Source: Trichormus sp. M33_DOE_039
GTDB lineage: Bacteria; Cyanobacteriota; Cyanobacteriia; Cyanobacteriales; Nostocaceae
Reading direction: 5' to 3'
DNA length: 64,000 nucleotides
Assembly (NCBI GenBank): GCA_015296085.1
Contig: DVDT01000047.1
Span: forward strand, 1 to 64,000
This document shows positions 1-8,282 of this stretch, one piece after another. How positions within the stretch are numbered: position 1 is the first letter of the stretch; the number at the start of each line of letters is the position of its first letter. The notes beneath the pieces are model-generated. The model was not told where the DNA came from. It did no database searches and saw only the letters and a program-made list of their open reading frames with translations. The translations under genes were made by a program, and so were the position numbers.

Positions 1-59
1 CGGGAAACCCGACGACACTTGCTACAAGTCGGGCATTGCCCGCCCAACGCAGTGTCTCT

Positions 60-137
60 CCAACGCAGTGGCTCCCCTTAAAAAGGGGGACTTTGATTCT
101 TGTTCCCCCCTTTTTCAAGGGGGGTTAGGGGGGATCA
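60..137. repeat. Intergenic C/G-rich inverted repeat
   Basis: A run of A5G5 (80-89) pairs with C5T5 (106-115), and further G6 tracts follow (119-133). The sequence gives a strong hairpin in the gap before the hydrolase gene. C/G-run hairpins of this kind are scattered between genes in many cyanobacteria. No ORF crosses it. It could be a transcription terminator of a gene left of the window or a small dispersed repeat. Confidence 0.6.
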
Positions 138-276
138 AAACGTTGTAGGGTTAGGTTATTAGACTGGTGTGTACACCGTAGCCTTGTAGGGGATAGGTTT
201 GGAGAGGGGTTTTCCAGATCCCGTGAAAAGTCAGGTTTTACGATAGTACGTAAATCAAATAGGCAGGAGCAATAAA

Positions 277-1002
277 GTGCAAATCGAAAAGACAGAGGTG
301 AAAATTTCTACGCCTGACGGACAAATGCCTGCATTCTTGTATAGGCGGCCTGCTGAACCTGGGCAAAAGCCAGCAGTGATTCTTTTGATGGAAGCATTTG
401 GTTTAACTCCCCACATTCAAGATGTAGCCGCTCGAATTGCCAATGAAGGCTACGTAGTCCTCACACCAGATTTGTACTATCGTGAGTTACCAAACAACAA
501 GTTTGGATATGAAGAGGTTGAGCAGGCGATGGCAATGATGTACCGCCTTGACTTCGGTAAACCAATAGAAGAGGATATTGAAGCAGCGATCGCTTATGTG
601 AAGTCTCAGCCTAATGTATTCCCAGAACAAATCGGAGTAACCGGATTTTGCTTAGGTGGTGGTCTGTCCTTTCTCACCGCTTGCAAATTTTCAGATAAAA
701 TTGCAGCTGTAGCTCCCTTCTACGGAATGGTTCTGGATGATTGGATAGAGGCAATAACAAACATCACAGTACCTATATACTTGTTTCACGGTGGTGTCGA
801 TCCATTTATTCCACTTGAACGTGTTAAACAAATTGAGACTCGGTTTAAGGAACTTGATAAAGAATACACATTGAAGGTTTATCCTGATGCTGATCATGGT
901 TTTTTCTGCCATGAGCGTTCTTCCTATAACCGTTTAGCAGCAGAAGACTCATGGCATGAGCTGACCCAGTTCTTCCACAGACATTTACAAAAGCCTGTTT
1001 AA
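277..1002 (+). CDS. Dienelactone hydrolase family protein
   Basis: A 241-residue alpha/beta hydrolase of the dienelactone hydrolase (carboxymethylenebutenolidase) family, probably cytosolic. The expected catalytic triad is visible: nucleophile Cys125 in GFCLGGG, Asp175 in HGGVDPF and His207 in DADHGFF, with the family Glu39 in the MEAFG motif. Length matches the family. The start is GTG at 277, supported by an AGGCAGGAG ribosome-binding site about 7 bases upstream. Family members open cyclic lactones in aromatic degradation, but many bacterial paralogues have unknown ester or lactone substrates; nothing around this gene points to a degradation pathway. It stands alone as a monocistronic gene. 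Confidence 0.88.
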   Translation: MQIEKTEVKISTPDGQMPAFLYRRPAEPGQKPAVILLMEAFGLTPHIQDVAARIANEGYVVLTPDLYYRELPNNKFGYEEVEQAMAMMYRLDFGKPIEEDIEAAIAYVKSQPNVFPEQIGVTGFCLGGGLSFLTACKFSDKIAAVAPFYGMVLDDWIEAITNITVPIYLFHGGVDPFIPLERVKQIETRFKELDKEYTLKVYPDADHGFFCHERSSYNRLAAEDSWHELTQFFHRHLQKPV

Positions 1003-1325
1003 GTTGACTCACCGTCAGCAACAAGGATCAAAATATTTCAGCTAGTAGACTGAACGCATTGATTGGGCTAAGTTGACCCAAGCAAGACAAGTTTCTCGCC
1101 CGTTATGGTGATGATAACTGCACTGCTCGATGGATCTGACTTTTCACATCATTAGGAAAAGTCTACGGAAAGTCTAACTTCTATACTACAAATTCAAAGT
1201 AAATCTCTCTCCTTGCAGGAGAGAGATTTACTTTGGAGCGAAAGAATAAGCCTTACGCACAGTCAAAAATAGTACCATAATCAAGGTTTCAGCTAATTCC
1301 GAACTCAGATTAACTCAAAATACCT
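1003..1325. other. Intergenic region with a perfect hairpin
   Basis: No ORF is supported. The only striking structure is the long hairpin at 1195-1235, listed separately. The rest shows no recognisable RNA gene or promoter by eye. Confidence 0.6.
1195..1235. repeat. Perfect 19-bp inverted repeat with 3-base loop
   Basis: The left arm (1195-1213) and right arm (1217-1235) are perfectly complementary over 19 bp around a TGC loop. There is no T-run on either side, so it is not a classical terminator. It lies about 90 bases before the phosphotransferase/kinase gene and may be a small palindromic mobile repeat or an RNA processing structure. Confidence 0.8.
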
Positions 1326-2867
1326 ATGACTGAAGTGACTCTTCCCGCTTTAATTGAGCAAATGTTACGACCAGAGTTCTATCCCCATCCTGTACAAGAA
1401 CCGATTCAACTCATTCAAACCCACGTTTCTTATGTGTTGCTGACTGGTGACTATGCCTATAAATTGAAAAAACCAGTGAATTTTGGTTTTTTAGATTTTT
1501 CCACCTTAGAGAAACGACAGCATTTTTGCCAGGAAGAACTGCGCTTAAATCAACGGGGAGCAGGCGAATTGTATTTGGAAGTGTTACCCATAACTTTGCA
1601 GGGTGAGCAGTACATTTTAGGGGGAACGGATGAGTCTGTAGAATACACAGTCAAAATGCGTCAGTTTCCTCAAGATACTCTACTTAGTTCATTGTTTGCA
1701 GAGGGTAAGTTAAACGAAGCCCATTTAGAAGAATTAGGACGGGTAGTAGCTCAATATCACGTCAAAACCGAGACAAATGATTACATTCGTAGTTTTGGGG
1801 AAGTAGCTCAAGTTAGAGCCGCATTTGATGAAAATTACGAACAAACCGAAAAATATATCGGTGGCCCTCAAACTCAGGCGCAATTTGACGAAACAAAAGC
1901 TTACACTGACAGTTTCTTTGCTGAAAGACAAGAGTTATTTCAACGCCGCATCCAAAATGACTATATTCGGGAGTGTCATGGCGACTTACATTTGAGAAAT
2001 ATTTGTCTGTGGCAAGATAAAATTTTGCTGTTCGATTGTATTGAGTTTAATGAACCGTTTCGCTTTGTGGATGTAATGTTTGATGTTGCTTATGCGGTGA
2101 TGGATTTGGAAGCACAGCAACGTCCTGATTTGAGTAACGCTTATCTTAATACTTATGTAGAGCAGACTGGCGATTGGGAAGGATTAGAGGTATTACCGAT
2201 CTATTTAAATCGTCAATCCTACGTTAGAGCGAAGGTAACATCATTTTTGTTAGATGACCCCAGTGTACCTGCGGAAGTTAAAGCAGAAGCCAGCAAAACC
2301 GCAGCACAATACTACAAACTCGCTTGGGAATACACTCAACCCAAACAAGGAAAACTGATTTTAATGTCGGGTTTATCTGGTTCTGGAAAGAGTACAACAG
2401 CCAAATATTTAGCACGACACACCGGAGCAATTCACATTCGTTCTGATGCAGTTAGAAAACATTTAGGGGGAATTCCTCTGTATGAGCGAGGAAGCGATGA
2501 TTTATATACCCCAGAAATGACACAAAAAACTTATGCCCGGTTATTAAATTTGGGGATTATACTAGCTAATCAAGGTTACACCGTGATTTTAGATGCTAAG
2601 TATGATAAACAAGAACTGAGACAAGAAGCGATCGCCCAAGCTCAAAAACACCAACTACCTCTGCAAATTATTTACTGCACAGCCCCCTTAGAAGTAGTGC
2701 AAGAACGTCTTGTCAAACGTACTGGTGATATCGCTGATGCGACAGTAGATTTATTAGCTTCGCAACTCAAGCAAACAGAATCCTTTACTGATACAGAAAA
2801 ACCCTACGTACAAATTTGGGATACAACTCAACCGCCGCAAACACAATTACCAAAAGTCATTCACTAA
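1326..2867 (+). CDS. Bifunctional phosphotransferase-like / P-loop kinase fusion protein
   Basis: A 513-residue two-domain protein. The N-terminal two thirds resemble the aminoglycoside/choline phosphotransferase (APH) fold, with a Brenner-type catalytic loop HGDLHLRN at 218-225 and the metal-binding Asp237 in LLFDCIEF. The C-terminal part is a P-loop kinase with Walker A GLSGSGKST at 349-357 and DAVRKHLGG shortly after, like zeta-toxin/gluconate-kinase-like small-molecule kinases. This APH-plus-kinase fusion is known in diverse bacteria, generally annotated as an AAA family ATPase; its substrate is unknown. Resistance to aminoglycosides should not be assumed. No operon partner is evident. 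The start ATG at 1326 lacks a strong Shine-Dalgarno sequence. Confidence 0.8.
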   Translation: MTEVTLPALIEQMLRPEFYPHPVQEPIQLIQTHVSYVLLTGDYAYKLKKPVNFGFLDFSTLEKRQHFCQEELRLNQRGAGELYLEVLPITLQGEQYILGGTDESVEYTVKMRQFPQDTLLSSLFAEGKLNEAHLEELGRVVAQYHVKTETNDYIRSFGEVAQVRAAFDENYEQTEKYIGGPQTQAQFDETKAYTDSFFAERQELFQRRIQNDYIRECHGDLHLRNICLWQDKILLFDCIEFNEPFRFVDVMFDVAYAVMDLEAQQRPDLSNAYLNTYVEQTGDWEGLEVLPIYLNRQSYVRAKVTSFLLDDPSVPAEVKAEASKTAAQYYKLAWEYTQPKQGKLILMSGLSGSGKSTTAKYLARHTGAIHIRSDAVRKHLGGIPLYERGSDDLYTPEMTQKTYARLLNLGIILANQGYTVILDAKYDKQELRQEAIAQAQKHQLPLQIIYCTAPLEVVQERLVKRTGDIADATVDLLASQLKQTESFTDTEKPYVQIWDTTQPPQTQLPKVIH

Positions 2868-3028
2868 TAGCCCATTGATTCAGAAAAGGGTGTATGGGCA
2901 TTAAATACTTCCCCTACACCCCCACATCCTGAAGTTGCGAAGCGTTTAGTTTACACAACATCACCCACTAGAATTCTGACTGTGATTTGGTTTTTTAATT
3001 TTGAATTGTTTACACCCCTATTTCTCTC

Positions 3029-3529
3029 ATGGCACAAAATAACAACTTATTCAATTTCTCCCCTGAGTCAATATCTCAATTTCTATTTGGGGCATTCATC
3101 ACATTTATTTTGAACTCAACAGGTACACCAATTACCTTAAGTATTTTTCTGGGGATTCTGGGTTGGTTGATGTTGGGTTGGTTTACTAATGCTAGTAAAA
3201 CTAGTCCTCAGCCCCCCACTGTACCCTCCTCTGATGGTATCGATGCTGGATTAAAATATTGGTTATTTTTTTTGCTAGGGTTTGGATTATTAGGATATCC
3301 GGCACTCATGAGTATCGTACTCGGTGGTATCGGGGCTTTAGGTGGAGGTTGGATAATAGCTTGGTGGAGAAGTAAGGAAGAAACCAGAACTCAATTACCT
3401 GTTGAAATTGTAGAAGAGATAGAAACTGAACAATCTACTAGTAGAATCACAAGACAGCAAAAGCGAAGATCCAGCCGTCGTTATCGTCGGACACCTGGCA
3501 GTTTCAGTTTTAAGTTTTGGGATAGGTAG
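3029..3529 (+). CDS. Hypothetical membrane protein
   Basis: A 166-residue protein that I do not recognise. Two hydrophobic blocks at about residues 15-55 and 75-115 contain Gly-rich segments (FLGILGWLMLGWF; GGIGALGGGWIIAWW) and probably form four membrane passes, followed by a basic cytoplasmic tail with an Arg-rich stretch (RQQKRRSSRRYRRT). Composition and the ATG start at 3029 look like a genuine gene. It sits between two plus-strand genes with gaps of 161 and 93 bases, so co-transcription with the downstream ElyC-like gene is possible but unproven. Confidence 0.6.
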   Translation: MAQNNNLFNFSPESISQFLFGAFITFILNSTGTPITLSIFLGILGWLMLGWFTNASKTSPQPPTVPSSDGIDAGLKYWLFFLLGFGLLGYPALMSIVLGGIGALGGGWIIAWWRSKEETRTQLPVEIVEEIETEQSTSRITRQQKRRSSRRYRRTPGSFSFKFWDR

Positions 3530-3622
3530 GAATTGGGGAGGCAGTGCGTATGAAAAAGTATAAAGGCAAAAATCTACTCTTTTGTCTTAACCACCTTCAG
3601 TACTTTGTCCCTTATACCTCAT

Positions 3623-4414
3623 ATGTTTTTATATCTTTCTAAGTTACTACCGCTATTTTTTTACCCTTTAGGGCTGGCTTGTGTCAGTTTAGTCTTTGCT
3701 TTATTCACTCTGGGGAAACGTCCGCGTATTGCTGCTGTAGCTATCTCCTGGTCTTTAATTTTATTATTATTGTGCGGTAATGCTTGGGTCGCTAAGTCGT
3801 TGGTGCGATCGCTAGAATGGCAAAATATTCCACCTGCACAATTACCGACAGCTGAAGCAATTGTGGTGTTGGGTGGTGCAACAAAATCAGCTTTTCCGCC
3901 TCGCCCGACGGTGGATTTAAGTGAACAGGGCGATCGCGTAATTTATGCGGCTCAATTATATCGGCAAAAAAAAGCTCCTCTAATCGTCCTGAGTGGCGGA
4001 CGAATCGATTGGCGCGGGAGTGGTTCACCAGAATCAGCAGATATGGCTGATATCCTCACATCTATTGGGATTCCAACTGAAGCACTAATTCAAGAACCAG
4101 ATTCCCTCAATACCTATCAAAATGCTGTTAATGTCAAAAAAATTCTCGCATCTCGCGGTATTCGCCAAATACTTTTAGTAACTTCAGCGTTACATATGCC
4201 GCGATCGCTGAAAATTTTCCAACGTCAAGGTATTGATGCCATCCCCGCACCAACAGACTTTCTAGTTAGTCAAGGCGAACTCCAAGAACTCACTAGCACC
4301 CCCAAAGCCGCCATCCTCAATTTATTACCAGACACTGACAACTTACATCAATTCACTAACGCGCTCAAAGAATACATTGGCAGTTTTGTTTATTGGGTGC
4401 GGGGTTGGTTGTAA
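3623..4414 (+). CDS. YdcF/ElyC family (DUF218) membrane protein
   Basis: About 263 residues. Two N-terminal transmembrane helices (residues about 8-30 and 36-60) precede a DUF218 domain beginning at AEAIVVLGGAT, with later family motifs such as PLIVLSGGR, EPDSLNTYQNA and LLVTSALHMPRS. ElyC and SanA of this family act in envelope biogenesis in Escherichia coli; the biochemical activity is unresolved. I chose the ATG at 3623 rather than the in-frame TTG at 3605 because it begins directly before the first membrane helix. Two HIP1-type GCGATCGC cores occur inside the gene. It is followed by a G-rich repeat. Confidence 0.82.
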   Translation: MFLYLSKLLPLFFYPLGLACVSLVFALFTLGKRPRIAAVAISWSLILLLLCGNAWVAKSLVRSLEWQNIPPAQLPTAEAIVVLGGATKSAFPPRPTVDLSEQGDRVIYAAQLYRQKKAPLIVLSGGRIDWRGSGSPESADMADILTSIGIPTEALIQEPDSLNTYQNAVNVKKILASRGIRQILLVTSALHMPRSLKIFQRQGIDAIPAPTDFLVSQGELQELTSTPKAAILNLLPDTDNLHQFTNALKEYIGSFVYWVRGWL

Positions 4415-4452
4415 GGGACTTCCAACTAAAAAAATATACAATCGCTTTGGTG

Positions 4453-4490
4453 AGCAGGGGAGGTAGGGGGAGCAGGGGAAGCAGGGGAGG
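4453..4490. repeat. Degenerate GCAGGGGA tandem repeat
   Basis: The sequence iterates an AGCAGGGGA-like unit four to five times with small variations. G-rich arrays of this type recur between genes in this window (for example 5904-5960 and 29433-29470) and are typical of Nostocales intergenic DNA. The units are too short and too close together for a CRISPR array. Confidence 0.6.
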
Positions 4491-4552
4491 AAGAATACAA
4501 TGATCATATTTGCTCTGACCCATTGAATAATTTATTTTCTGGAAGTCCCTAA

Positions 4553-4774
4553 TTAGCCAACATTGATTATTGACTTATAAACCTCATACATCAAAAGACT
4601 TCCTGCTACAGCAAGATTAAGAGAGTCAACCGCACCTGACATTGGAATTCGCACGAGATTTTGGCATAAATCTCGCTGTTGTGGAGTCAAACTTTGGCGT
4701 TCTTCACCGAGAAAAAGGAGAGTAGATTGGGGATAATTAAACTGATGATAGTCGCCGCAGATATCAAAATTCAT
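4553..4774 (-). pseudogene. 5'-truncated TrmH/SpoU family RNA methyltransferase remnant
   Basis: This 73-residue frame corresponds only to the C-terminal part of a SpoU/TrmH 2'-O-ribose methyltransferase. It carries LLFLGEERQSLT (motif 2 region) and IPMSGAVDSLNLAVAGSLLMYE (the knot-forming SAM-binding motif 3; key residues Pro, Gly, Ser, Leu, Asn). Intact family members are 150-280 residues, so the N-terminal half of the SPOUT domain is missing. Upstream on the minus strand the same frame meets a stop four codons before the ATG, and what lies beyond is not recognisable as the missing part. I infer a decaying gene. It could still be translated as a short peptide, but it would lack methyltransferase activity. 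Confidence 0.7.
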
Positions 4775-4936
4775 TGCTATTCATACTAGCACGCGATCGA
4801 TTAGCTTAGTAACTTCTGCGATCGCCTTCTCAGCAGAGATGAAAAATGCCTGCCAGATATTGCCCTGAAGTGTAGACAGGTAATAATAGCAGTATGTCGT
4901 TATTGATTAGTTCTTCCCTACACCCTTGCTTCAATC

Positions 4937-5161
4937 ATGTCCCAAAATCTCCCACACATCTTACCTGCCTTGCCACCGCAAGTTGAGAACGGTTTTGCTG
5001 AATACCAAACAACTAAGCAGTTTTATCATGAAGTGCAAACACGCTTAGAATTTGAGCGTTATTGTGAGTGGTACTCGGTGACGGCTGAACAAAATCGCCA
5101 AGACTTGAAAAAAATGCGCGGCGAAGTGAATATTTTGAGGTGGTTTCGCCGCTCATCATGA
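4937..5161 (+). CDS. Small conserved hypothetical protein
   Basis: A 74-residue soluble protein with many charged residues; the segment from about 22 to 66 looks helical (FYHEVQTRLEFERYCEWY, then RQDLKKMRGEVNILRWF). It resembles short proteins I associate with filamentous cyanobacteria, without a known function. The ATG at 4937 follows a pyrimidine-rich leader. It is convergent with ftrV, whose stop is only 2 bases away, so the two transcripts may overlap. Confidence 0.6.
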   Translation: MSQNLPHILPALPPQVENGFAEYQTTKQFYHEVQTRLEFERYCEWYSVTAEQNRQDLKKMRGEVNILRWFRRSS

Positions 5162-5163
5162 AT

Positions 5164-5385
5164 TTAAATCAGTTCTACTTCATTTTCGCGTAAGTGGACT
5201 TTAAACTTTTTATTAACTTGGACTAACAAAGGTAAGTTAGCACTTACAGGTCTACCTTGCCATTGGGTGACAATATCCACAATTTCGCCTTCTGTGCCTT
5301 TGATGTCAAAAGCTTTACCGCGATGTTCAGGATGATGGTACACTACCACTGACTCTTTAACACGAATGCGATCGCCTACTTTCAT
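5164..5385 (-). CDS. ftrV: Ferredoxin-thioredoxin reductase variable chain
   Basis: This encodes the variable (alpha) subunit of ferredoxin:thioredoxin reductase, an SH3-like beta-barrel that packs against the catalytic 4Fe-4S subunit FtrC and helps pass electrons from ferredoxin to thioredoxin in light regulation. Diagnostic segments are VGDRIRVKESVVVYHHPEH, KGTEGEIVDIV and GRPVSANLPLLV. I place the start at the ATG at 5385 (73 residues, the normal length) rather than the in-frame TTG at 5436, because an AAAGG ribosome-binding site lies just upstream of this ATG and the family begins with this Met. FtrC is not in the window, which is usual since the two genes are unlinked. Confidence 0.9.
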   Translation of the reverse strand: MKVGDRIRVKESVVVYHHPEHRGKAFDIKGTEGEIVDIVTQWQGRPVSANLPLLVQVNKKFKVHLRENEVELI

Positions 5386-5514
5386 ATCAACCTTTACACC
5401 TTGCTTTTGCTGTTCCACAAGTGTCTCCACGAACAACCCTCACTCAATTACAGTAACTCCTTTGGCGCGAATCTCTACAGATGCTTTATTTCACGTTTTT
5501 ACCTGTTATATAAA

Positions 5515-5538
5515 CAAAGCCTGCCTATGCAGGCTTTG
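5515..5538. repeat. Perfect 10-bp hairpin
   Basis: CAAAGCCTGC and GCAGGCTTTG pair perfectly around a CTAT loop. No T-run follows on the plus strand and it lies 130 bases upstream of ftrV on the minus strand. It may be an attenuating leader structure or a terminator of an upstream transcript. Confidence 0.55.
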
Positions 5539-5555
5539 AGCGTGATTAGTCAGCG

Positions 5556-5584
5556 ACATCAGAATTTCTGATTAGACTTATAAT
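5556..5584 (+). promoter_or_regulatory. Candidate promoter with overlapping palindrome
   Basis: A TATAAT hexamer occupies 5579-5584. Immediately upstream, at 5558-5572, ATCAGAA and TTCTGAT form a perfect palindrome with a one-base centre, placed where a -35 element or an operator would be. No good TTGACA-like -35 hexamer is present, so regulation by an activator is possible. The downstream 170 bases encode no convincing protein. Confidence 0.3.
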
Positions 5585-5903
5585 GTTATTCACAGGTTTG
5601 CGTGGAAAAACCCTGTATTTCCTAGTCTCTGATCGCAATGAAGCGCGAACTGCATAAAGGCTTTTGCGGCTACTCGTTGGTACGGCAGTTGTCGCTCAAC
5701 CACAGTTCTGTGGGCAGAAAATCCACAGCACTCTTTTCTCCTCAATGTACTTATTTACTTCTAAGGGTGTCTCAGAAGCACATTTTCAAGGAGAAAACAG
5801 CAAACAGTCCAGGAAAAACCGACTTTGCTCTTGATTTGCGCTTTAATGATAGATCCAATTCTACAACAATCAGCACTCAAAACTCAGCATGGGGTGTCAG
5901 GTG

Positions 5904-5960
5904 ACTGGGGATTGGGGATTGGGAAAGCAAGGGATGGGGATGCAGGGGATGCAGGGAGAT
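5904..5960. repeat. G-rich intergenic repeat (GGGGATT/GCAGGGGAT units)
   Basis: Short direct iterations of GGGGATT and then GCAGGGGAT-like units. The same words recur at 4453, 29433 and within two coding regions near 43000 and 61450. They look like a dispersed, low-complexity repeat family of this genome. Confidence 0.55.
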
Positions 5961-6121
5961 AAAGACTATTGAATTTTGACTTTTGTCTTTTTCTGCTCGA
6001 TGTGCCATGCCCAATTCCCAATGTGTCATGAGATGATCCAATTTGCTAACCCTGCATCAGATTCAGATGTTTTTTTAATCTGCCTTTGTCTAGTTTGGTT
6101 GGTTGTAAATTAGGTAGACCA

Positions 6122-6271
6122 ATGGTAGAGAAAAAAGTTACCTGTATTGATGTTTTAAAACCAAATGGTGAATTAGGTACAGCCGAAATCACCTTTGCTG
6201 ATGCAGAATGGGCTGATCAATCAGTCACAATTGTTTGTTTGTGGGATGTAAGCGATCGCTCTATCAACTAG
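6122..6271 (+). CDS. Possible small hypothetical protein
   Basis: A 49-codon frame beginning at ATG 6122 with protein-like composition (acidic middle, VTIVCLWDVSD near the end). A TTG at 6086 would add 12 residues but makes an unconvincing start. I do not recognise it; it may be a small gene or the leftover C-terminus of a larger one. A HIP1 site overlaps its last codons. It is convergent with the PP2C gene, 31 bases away. Confidence 0.3.
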   Translation: MVEKKVTCIDVLKPNGELGTAEITFADAEWADQSVTIVCLWDVSDRSIN

Positions 6272-6302
6272 CGATCGCTGGGGTGTAGAGGTATCAGTAA
6301 AA

Positions 6303-8282
6303 TTACTGCTGTGGTGGACAAAATCTTTGTACTCGTGCTGGTAATTTTTGACACATTTGTTGTAAGGTTTGTGGATAAAGTTGCGATAAAGCCAATAATG
6401 CTAAACCTGTACTCCCCCCTAGCGCAACTAATAACACGCCTAGCACTAACAAAGGTTTACGCCGACGACGGGGTCGTAGTGGCGGGGCTGGAGTGGGTTC
6501 TTCGGTCAGTTCTAAATCTAGCAGGGCTTGAGAACTTTCAGTCAAGGTAGATTGGGGTTCTATTTCTGTTAAGGCGTATTCTTCTGATGGTGATGTTTCT
6601 GGTGTAATTTCCGATATTTCTACTGATTCCTGGGGAATCTCTGCTAGAGGCTGTGGCTTAGGAATTGGGACTAAATAATCTTTGCTAAGACGGCAGAGAG
6701 TCAAAACCACTGAGATATTATCATGACCATTTTCTGTATTGGCTAACTCAATCCATTGCCTAACAGCATCATCAATGTACATTTCACCCAGTAAGACAGG
6801 TAGTGCGTAATCGCGCCAGTATTTTTCTACCAAATTGCGATCGCTTAAACCATCAGAACACAGCAGTAATATACCATCTTCCTCTAGAATAAAGCGTTGA
6901 ATCACACAACGGAGAGAGTCGGCATCTCTGCTCCCTAAGGCTTGAGTTAGGGCGTGAGCATCTGGTCTTTGCAGTGCTTGACGATACAAGCTCCTTCCCA
7001 AACGGACTTCCCTGGTAGTAACATCATCATCCACTGTCAGTTGTTGGCAATAGTCACGAGTTATCCAGTAAGCGCGGCTATCACCCACACTAGCTAAATA
7101 TAGTTCATGGGCATTCTCTGACTGCCGACCAGATATTGTTAAGACTCGTTGTGGGACTTGTAAAGCCATGACAAGAGTTGTCGCCATCCGTTCTCTACCT
7201 TGGCGTTTCTGTTCGTCGTTACGGGAGCTAATTACGTTATTTACTACCCGCAAGCAAGTTTCTAGTTGTTCCTGCAACAATTTAAGTGTGACTATTTCCG
7301 ATTCTTGGGCTACTTCTGCTAACAAAGCCCGGATTTGCAATCTCAAAGACTGTACTGCTAGCTGACTAGCAACTTCACCACCTTGATGTCCACCAATTCC
7401 GTCACAAACAATTGATAACTTTGGTAGCAAGGAATCATCGAAATTATCTAAACTCTGAGGAAAGCAAGTATCTTCATTCTGTGTGAGTCGCATCCCGGTA
7501 TGTGTTGCACCCATCACCTGGAGAGTTAGGGGTAATTCTGCTGCTGTTGAGAGTAACAAGGCATTGAGTCGAGTTGCAATCGTGTCTAACTCTATTTCCG
7601 AGTTACTCATTTGTTGGACAATGTGATTTAATTCTGCGGCAACTGGGTTTTGAGCAGAGGCAATCAGAGGTTGCCAACTCAGAGCTAAATCTTGCAAACT
7701 AGGTTGTGCTGTGATGGCGTGGAGTTCCAAAAGTCGCACGCACCAACCTTGGACTCGCAAGTTTTCTGGGATGAGCAAACTTTGGGCAACACCTAATTCT
7801 GATAAAGGTGTCCACAGTTGGAGAATTTGCCAGAGCCAGTAAATTTGTCTGACTGGTTGGGCTTCATCCCAGGCTGCGCTCAGGGAGGGATAGAGATTTC
7901 CCTGTTCATCGATAGGAACATCCTCTAGTAACAAAATATCCTCTTGACCTTCTTCCTCAGAGGGAACAAATCCATAAACTTGGGGGAGATGTAAACGCTC
8001 TGGGTATAAGCGAAGATAGGGGATCACTACTGGAGGTAGTTCTTGTGGTAAATCAGGCGATCGCCCTGGTTGAGTGTCTAGCCAAATTTGCGTTGTGATA
8101 GCTTCATATCTATTTGCTACCTTTGTACCTGGCGCAATCCTAGCTGCTAATGAGCCAGTAGCCCAAAGATAGCTATAGATTAAGGGTGTTTGGCAATTAC
8201 TACAAACAATCTGACCTACAGAATTTATCGGGTTATCACAGTTAGGATTTATACAATTAATTATTCGTTGAGTAGAAAGCAT
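6303..8282 (-). CDS. PP2C-type protein serine/threonine phosphatase with N-terminal zinc ribbon
   Basis: A 659-residue protein. Residues 10-30 contain a zinc-ribbon pattern (Cys10, Cys15, Cys27, Cys30). A middle region to about 250 is related to no domain I can name. The PP2C (PPM) catalytic domain spans about 255-540: RLTQNED near 265-271, CDGIGGHQGG with metal-binding Asp294, ATTLV, VGDSRAYW, LCSDGLSD and the terminal GHDNISVVL. A Pro/Glu-rich linker leads to a basic RPRRRRK stretch and one transmembrane helix close to the C-terminus, so the enzyme is probably membrane-anchored. Such phosphatases reverse Ser/Thr kinase signalling; the substrate is unknown and no kinase gene is adjacent. Confidence 0.88.
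   Translation of the reverse strand: MLSTQRIINCINPNCDNPINSVGQIVCSNCQTPLIYSYLWATGSLAARIAPGTKVANRYEAITTQIWLDTQPGRSPDLPQELPPVVIPYLRLYPERLHLPQVYGFVPSEEEGQEDILLLEDVPIDEQGNLYPSLSAAWDEAQPVRQIYWLWQILQLWTPLSELGVAQSLLIPENLRVQGWCVRLLELHAITAQPSLQDLALSWQPLIASAQNPVAAELNHIVQQMSNSEIELDTIATRLNALLLSTAAELPLTLQVMGATHTGMRLTQNEDTCFPQSLDNFDDSLLPKLSIVCDGIGGHQGGEVASQLAVQSLRLQIRALLAEVAQESEIVTLKLLQEQLETCLRVVNNVISSRNDEQKRQGRERMATTLVMALQVPQRVLTISGRQSENAHELYLASVGDSRAYWITRDYCQQLTVDDDVTTREVRLGRSLYRQALQRPDAHALTQALGSRDADSLRCVIQRFILEEDGILLLCSDGLSDRNLVEKYWRDYALPVLLGEMYIDDAVRQWIELANTENGHDNISVVLTLCRLSKDYLVPIPKPQPLAEIPQESVEISEITPETSPSEEYALTEIEPQSTLTESSQALLDLELTEEPTPAPPLRPRRRRKPLLVLGVLLVALGGSTGLALLALSQLYPQTLQQMCQKLPARVQRFCPPQQ

Larger units (their letters stand above)
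5386..6121. other. Long intergenic region with possible unannotated transcript
   Basis: There is no convincing protein gene. The segment holds a perfect hairpin at 5515-5538, a small palindrome at 5558-5572, a TATAAT box at 5579-5584 and then a relatively GC-rich, structured stretch to about 5760 (including CCACAGTTCTGTGG). From 5904 a G-rich repeat follows. The arrangement suggests a non-coding RNA or a long leader, but I cannot assign it to a known RNA family. Confidence 0.4.

Noticed and set aside
1326-2867. Aminoglycoside resistance gene
   Set aside because: The fold resemblance is to the broad APH/choline kinase superfamily and the fusion is a common chromosomal protein of unknown substrate.
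5638-5904. Open frame of 88 codons in the ftrV-PP2C gap
   Set aside because: Composition is not protein-like, there is no ribosome-binding site, and it runs into repeat sequence; the region looks more like a non-coding transcript.
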